A DNA stretch of 56,842 bases. It comes from Candidatus Rokuibacteriota bacterium. Lineage in GTDB: Bacteria > Methylomirabilota > Methylomirabilia > Rokubacteriales > CSP1-6. Shown here in pieces: positions 53,876 through 56,842 of the stretch; positions within the stretch are counted from its first letter, which is position 1; each line of letters opens with the position of its first letter. The notes under the pieces are model-generated. The model had not been told where the DNA came from and made no database searches. It was given only the letters and a program-made list of their open reading frames with translations. The position numbers and the translations under genes were made by a program. The DNA is taken from the NCBI GenBank assembly GCA_030647435.1, contig JAUSJX010000064.1:1-56842 (forward strand), in the 5' to 3' direction.

Positions 53876-54487
53876 TCAGCACAGGAACATCCGGTCGGCG
53901 GGGCTCTGGACCCCGGCCGGGCCCCGGTTGAGGACGTGGGTGTAGATCATCGTCGTGCTCACGTCCTGGTGGCCAAGAAGCTCCTGGACGGTGCGGATGT
54001 CGTGGCTCTCCTCCAGCAGGTGGGTGGCAAACGAGTGACGGAAGGTGTGGCACGTCGCCGGCTTGGCGATCCTGGCGGCACGGACCGCATCCTTCACCGC
54101 CCGCTGGAGCACGGATTCGTGGAGGTGGTGGCGGCGCCGCTGGCCGGTCACGGGCTCTACGTAGAGACGCCTGGCCGGGAAGACCCATTGCCAGCCCCAT
54201 TCGCGGCCGGCGTTCGGGTACTTGCGCAGGAGCGCGCCGGGCAGTTCGACCCAGCCGGCGCCGGGGCGGAGGTCGGCCTGGTGTTGCTCGCGAGCGCCTT
54301 CCAGGTGGGTGGTCAGGGCGGCCTTGACCGCGGCCGGCAGCATCGTCACCCGGTCCTTGTGGCCCGTGAAGTTACCCCGGTTCGGCGGACGGTGGACGGC
54401 GAGGGCCCCCGCGAGAGCACCTGCCGACAAGACGGGGTAGGACCACCCGCTGCTCGACCGAAGGGCGACCGTGCTCATACCCGCCAC
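53876..54487 (-). pseudogene. intI: IntI-type integron integrase, 5'-truncated
   Basis: The 203-residue open frame has integrase homology only from about residue 43 (KDRVTMLP, base 54360). It carries the IntI-specific insert [20 protein letters not shown] with VFP and [15 protein letters not shown], then the catalytic boxes: His147 and Arg150 in HTFRHSF, His173 in [11 protein letters not shown], and nucleophile Tyr182 in IYTHV. The N-terminal SAM-like domain and first catalytic Arg are missing, so it should not be active alone. It points toward the cassettes, the reverse-integron orientation. Confidence 0.85.
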
Positions 54488-54608
54488 TCCTTCTTATTCG
54501 TGGGCTTCGAAGATAGTCGACCGCCGGGGAGCGTACAAGAGAAATCCAGCCACCATCGTGCGGACGGGAGGATTGCGCGCAATCAGATACATCGCGCCCG
54601 GCGGGGCT
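54488..54608. other. Gap without recognisable gene
   Basis: About 120 bp of mixed-composition DNA between the broken 5' end of the integrase and the repeated phnE2 fragment. No reading frame or site is recognised; it includes the palindrome TTGCGCGCAA near 54576. Confidence 0.5.
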
Positions 54609-54883
54609 CGGCCACCGGGGCCGGCCGCTTCCACGTGCTCCTCTACGGCATCGTGCCCCAGATCCGGCCGGTGTTCGCCGGCGTCTGCGTGTTCCGCTGG
54701 GACATCAATATCCGCGAGTCGACGGTGCTCGGCATTGTGGGGGCGGGCGGCATCGGCTTCGTGCTGAACGAAGCCATCCTGGGGCTCGAGTGGGCGCGGG
54801 TCAGCCTTATCTTATTGGTGATCCTGGGCGTCGTCGCCCTGTCCGAGGTGGCCTCGGCCTGGATCCGGCGCCGTCTCGCATGA
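54609..54883 (+). pseudogene. phnE2 3' fragment (right copy)
   Basis: Encodes the last about 91 residues of PhnE2 with one substitution (Ile to Val); four of the five differences within the coding part are silent. No start or upstream half. It forms the right flank of the acquired block. Confidence 0.95.
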
Positions 54884-54897
54884 GCCCCACCCGCCGC
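54609..54897. repeat. Right copy of 289-bp direct repeat
   Basis: Pairs with 47106-47394 (about 98% identity). Sequences diverge at once outside both ends. Confidence 0.97.
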
Positions 54898-54908
54898 GGG
54901 ATCCTCCC

Positions 54909-55175
54909 CTACCGCGTGAGCATGGGTTTGAGGTGGGGCCAGAGGTGGTCCACGACGATGCGGTAGCCTTCCGCCGTCGGGTGGATACCGTCAGGCTGGT
55001 TGAGCCGAGGGTTGCCGGCGACCTCGTCGAGGAGAAAGGGCATGAACGCTGCCTTGTGCGTGCGCGCGACGCCGGCGTAGAGGCGGCGGAAATCCGCCGC
55101 GTATCGCGCGCCGTAGTTGGGCGGCACGTCCATCTCCGCCACCGGTACACCGCGCGCCTGGACTTGGGCGGCGCT
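54909..55175 (-). pseudogene. SGNH/GDSL esterase C-terminal half (TesA-like)
   Basis: Minus-strand frame shows ARGVPVAEMDVPPNYGARYA, PFLLDEVAGNPRLNQPDGIHP with the catalytic Asp and His (DGIH), then VVDHLWPHLKPML, all as in the second half of TesA. The GDS-containing first half is absent; upstream of about 55175 the frame is unrelated. Its stop lies 12 bp beyond the repeat, convergent with the phnE2 fragment. Confidence 0.75.
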
Positions 55176-55538
55176 GATGCGCGCGTGCCCGACCTCGCCG
55201 TCCGGGCCTGCCCCGACCCGCGGGGCGGCCCCAACTTCGCGCTTGACTCTGTCTGCATCCGCGGTGTATTCGGATCGGCAATGAAGCCCACGGGCGCACT
55301 TTCGACAGGGGCGCATGCCGCCGCGCAGCTCACAGCGCGCGCGAAGGGTCTCTATTCCTGATGCTTTGGAATACCTCTAAGAAGCTCAGCGCCCACCATC
55401 AGCAGAGGCTCAAGCAAGCCGGCATGCGCAGGAATGAGCGGAAGCAAGTTGTCCTACCCCATCCTTTCCACCAGTCTCGGACAGCGGCCGGCGCCCCTGG
55501 CGGCGCGGCGTCCTGCCGAGGGTAAGAGGAGGCAATCC
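55176..55538. other. Region without a recognised gene
   Basis: Short open frames occur on both strands but none shows a family motif, signal or ribosome-binding site. It probably holds the deletion joint of the esterase gene and the 5' region of the next gene. Confidence 0.45.
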
Positions 55539-56729
55539 ATGACCAAGCGGGGGTTCGTGGCAGGCATCACAGCACTGCTCGTGGCAGTCGTGGTGGTCAG
55601 CGGGGTCGCGGCGGCCGGACCACCTCCTGCCTACTTCGTGGACCAGTCGAAGCTGCCGTTCGACGCGCTCCCGAACACCACCACTGCGCGCTACTGGGGT
55701 GTGCACGGCGGCGCCGGCTACCGCATCGAGGTCCCGGCCAACTGGAACGGCGAACTCGTGCTGTACGGGCACGGCTTCCGGGGGACCGGGCTCGAGCTCA
55801 CCATCGACAACCCCCGCATTCGCCAGTGGCTGGTGACGCACGGCTATGCGTGGGCGGCGTCGAGCTACAGCAAGAACGGCTACGACGTCAAGCAGGGCGT
55901 GAAGGACACGCACGCGCTCGGTGAGCTCTTCAACGGCCTGGTCGGCAACCCCGCGCGGGCGTACATCACCGGGCACTCGATGGGCGGGCATATCACAGGG
56001 GTCGCCATCGAGCAGTACCCCCACGCCTACGTCGGAGCGCTCCCGATGTGCGGCGTGATGGGGGACAATGAGCTGTTCGACTATTTCCTCGACTTCAACC
56101 TCGTCGCCGAGGCGCTGGCGGGCGTGCAGGCGCAGTTCCCGTTCCCCACCAACTATCAGACGGCGGTAGTTCCGGTCGTCAAGACCGCGCTCGGCTCCCC
56201 GTACCCCTTCGTGCTCAACCTCCAGGGCCAGAAGCTGCGCGGGGTGACGCAGAACATCTCCGGCGGCCCCCGGCCCGCGTTCGCGACCTCGTTCGCCGCG
56301 TGGGGCAACTTCCTCTTCACGGTCGGTGTCACGGGAGGGAACATCGGGGTCGCACCCGGCAACGTCCAGGACAACAGCACGGCGGTCTATCAGATCGACT
56401 CGGATCCCGCGCTGTCGACGGACGAGATCGTGCTCAATGCGACGGTGCTCCGGGTGACGCAGGACCCGCAGGGTCGCCACCCGAACGGGCTGGCCAACAT
56501 CTCACCGATCCTCGCGAACTTCCGCATCCCGGTGCTCAGCATCCACACCATCGGCGACCTGTTCGTGCCATTGTCGATGGAGCAGATCTACGCGCAGCGC
56601 GCGGCAACGCAGGGCACGTCCAGTCTCCTCGTGCAGCGGGCCATCCGCGACCACAATCACTGCGGGTTCGCCGTCCCAGAAGAGGAGGCGGCCTTCGCCG
56701 CCCTAGCCTGGATTATTCACGAAAGATGA
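55539..56729 (+). CDS. Secreted alpha/beta hydrolase
   Basis: 396 residues from ATG 55539, with AGAGGAGG upstream. Signal peptide (about 8-26). Oxyanion-side LVLYGHGFRGTG, nucleophile elbow TGHSMGGH, and a late DHNHCGF that supplies the catalytic His; the acid is probably in HTIGDLFVP. Resembles esterases and polyhydroxyalkanoate- or tannase-like hydrolases of soil bacteria, but the substrate cannot be named. Composition again matches the host genes. Confidence 0.85.
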   Translation: MTKRGFVAGITALLVAVVVVSGVAAAGPPPAYFVDQSKLPFDALPNTTTARYWGVHGGAGYRIEVPANWNGELVLYGHGFRGTGLELTIDNPRIRQWLVTHGYAWAASSYSKNGYDVKQGVKDTHALGELFNGLVGNPARAYITGHSMGGHITGVAIEQYPHAYVGALPMCGVMGDNELFDYFLDFNLVAEALAGVQAQFPFPTNYQTAVVPVVKTALGSPYPFVLNLQGQKLRGVTQNISGGPRPAFATSFAAWGNFLFTVGVTGGNIGVAPGNVQDNSTAVYQIDSDPALSTDEIVLNATVLRVTQDPQGRHPNGLANISPILANFRIPVLSIHTIGDLFVPLSMEQIYAQRAATQGTSSLLVQRAIRDHNHCGFAVPEEEAAFAALAWIIHER

Positions 56730-56758
56730 GACAAAAGAGCCACCGAGTCTCGCGAGCG

Positions 56759-56767
56759 TGCTATAGA
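56759..56767 (+). promoter_or_regulatory. Putative extended -10 before the last gene
   Basis: TGCTATAGA about 45 bases before the ATG at 56811. No -35 recognised. Confidence 0.35.
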
Positions 56768-56810
56768 AGCGGTGACTGGACGCTTCGACGCACAAATGAG
56801 AGGAGACTCG

Positions 56811-56842
56811 ATGGCTACAGACTGTATAGCGCAGACGACCTT
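56811..56842 (+). CDS. Start of a further gene (partial)
   Basis: ATG at 56811 preceded by GAGAGGAG; only about ten codons (MATDCIAQTT) lie in the window. No family can be given. Confidence 0.5.
   Translation, partial: MATDCIAQTT

Noticed and set aside
53936-54883. 315-residue plus-strand frame ending in PhnE2 sequence
   Set aside because: Its first two thirds are antisense to the integrase; only the last 275 bp are real phnE2 sequence.

Overview
The window is about 57 kb of a high-GC bacterial chromosome. Its dense, overlapping operons hold a dcw (division and cell wall) cluster and many ABC and TRAP solute transporters with amidases, CoA-ligase type enzymes and a fused indolepyruvate ferredoxin oxidoreductase. 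Tat and lipoprotein signals, a meso-DAP type MurE and periplasmic binding proteins point to a diderm. The style resembles uncultivated soil or groundwater lineages such as Rokubacteria/Methylomirabilota; that placement is inference from gene content, not a marker-gene result.

Layout. 1-8014 (minus): mraZ-rsmH-ftsL-ftsI-murE-murF-mraY, with a promoter and MraZ-type operator upstream; mraY runs off the left edge. 8115-10432 (minus): M48 lipoprotein protease, pseudopilin, 3-hydroxyacyl-CoA dehydrogenase. 10502-15411 (minus): amidase plus a peptide-type ABC importer. 15613-17245 (minus): four unknown or regulatory genes, one MucR-like. 17495-19331 (plus): a phosphonate-transporter remnant and a CPBP protease. 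19328-20827 (minus): HbpS/GlcG-like protein, Rieske ferredoxin and a heme-oxygenase-like diiron protein. 20904-27764 (minus): a complete OppABCDF-type importer with two tandem binding proteins. 27948-30728 (plus): metallo-beta-lactamase hydrolase and PDZ/trypsin-like protease, followed by a MITE-like structured repeat. 30967-35286 (minus): an NlpC/P60-like protein without catalytic residues and the indolepyruvate oxidoreductase. 35544-40872 (plus): TRAP transporter and amidase. 40896-43845 (minus): thioesterase, MDR reductase and AMP-forming ligase. 43978-47380 (plus): phosphonate-type ABC importer phnDCE1E2.

From about 47.4 to 54.9 kb the character changes: lower and uneven GC, gene fragments (Rhs, SDR, a gene split by a 36-bp repeat, a truncated membrane protein) and then an integron. 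The integron has a 5'-truncated IntI-type tyrosine recombinase, an attI-like site, and three cassettes (zinc-ribbon protein; class III nucleotide cyclase; an overlapping pair of small proteins), each followed by an attC-like hairpin of 57-72 bp. IntI points the same way as the cassettes (reverse-integron layout). The whole block lies between two 98%-identical 289-bp copies of the 3' end of phnE2, which marks it as acquired. It is followed by a truncated SGNH hydrolase, a secreted alpha/beta hydrolase, and the start of one more gene at the right edge.
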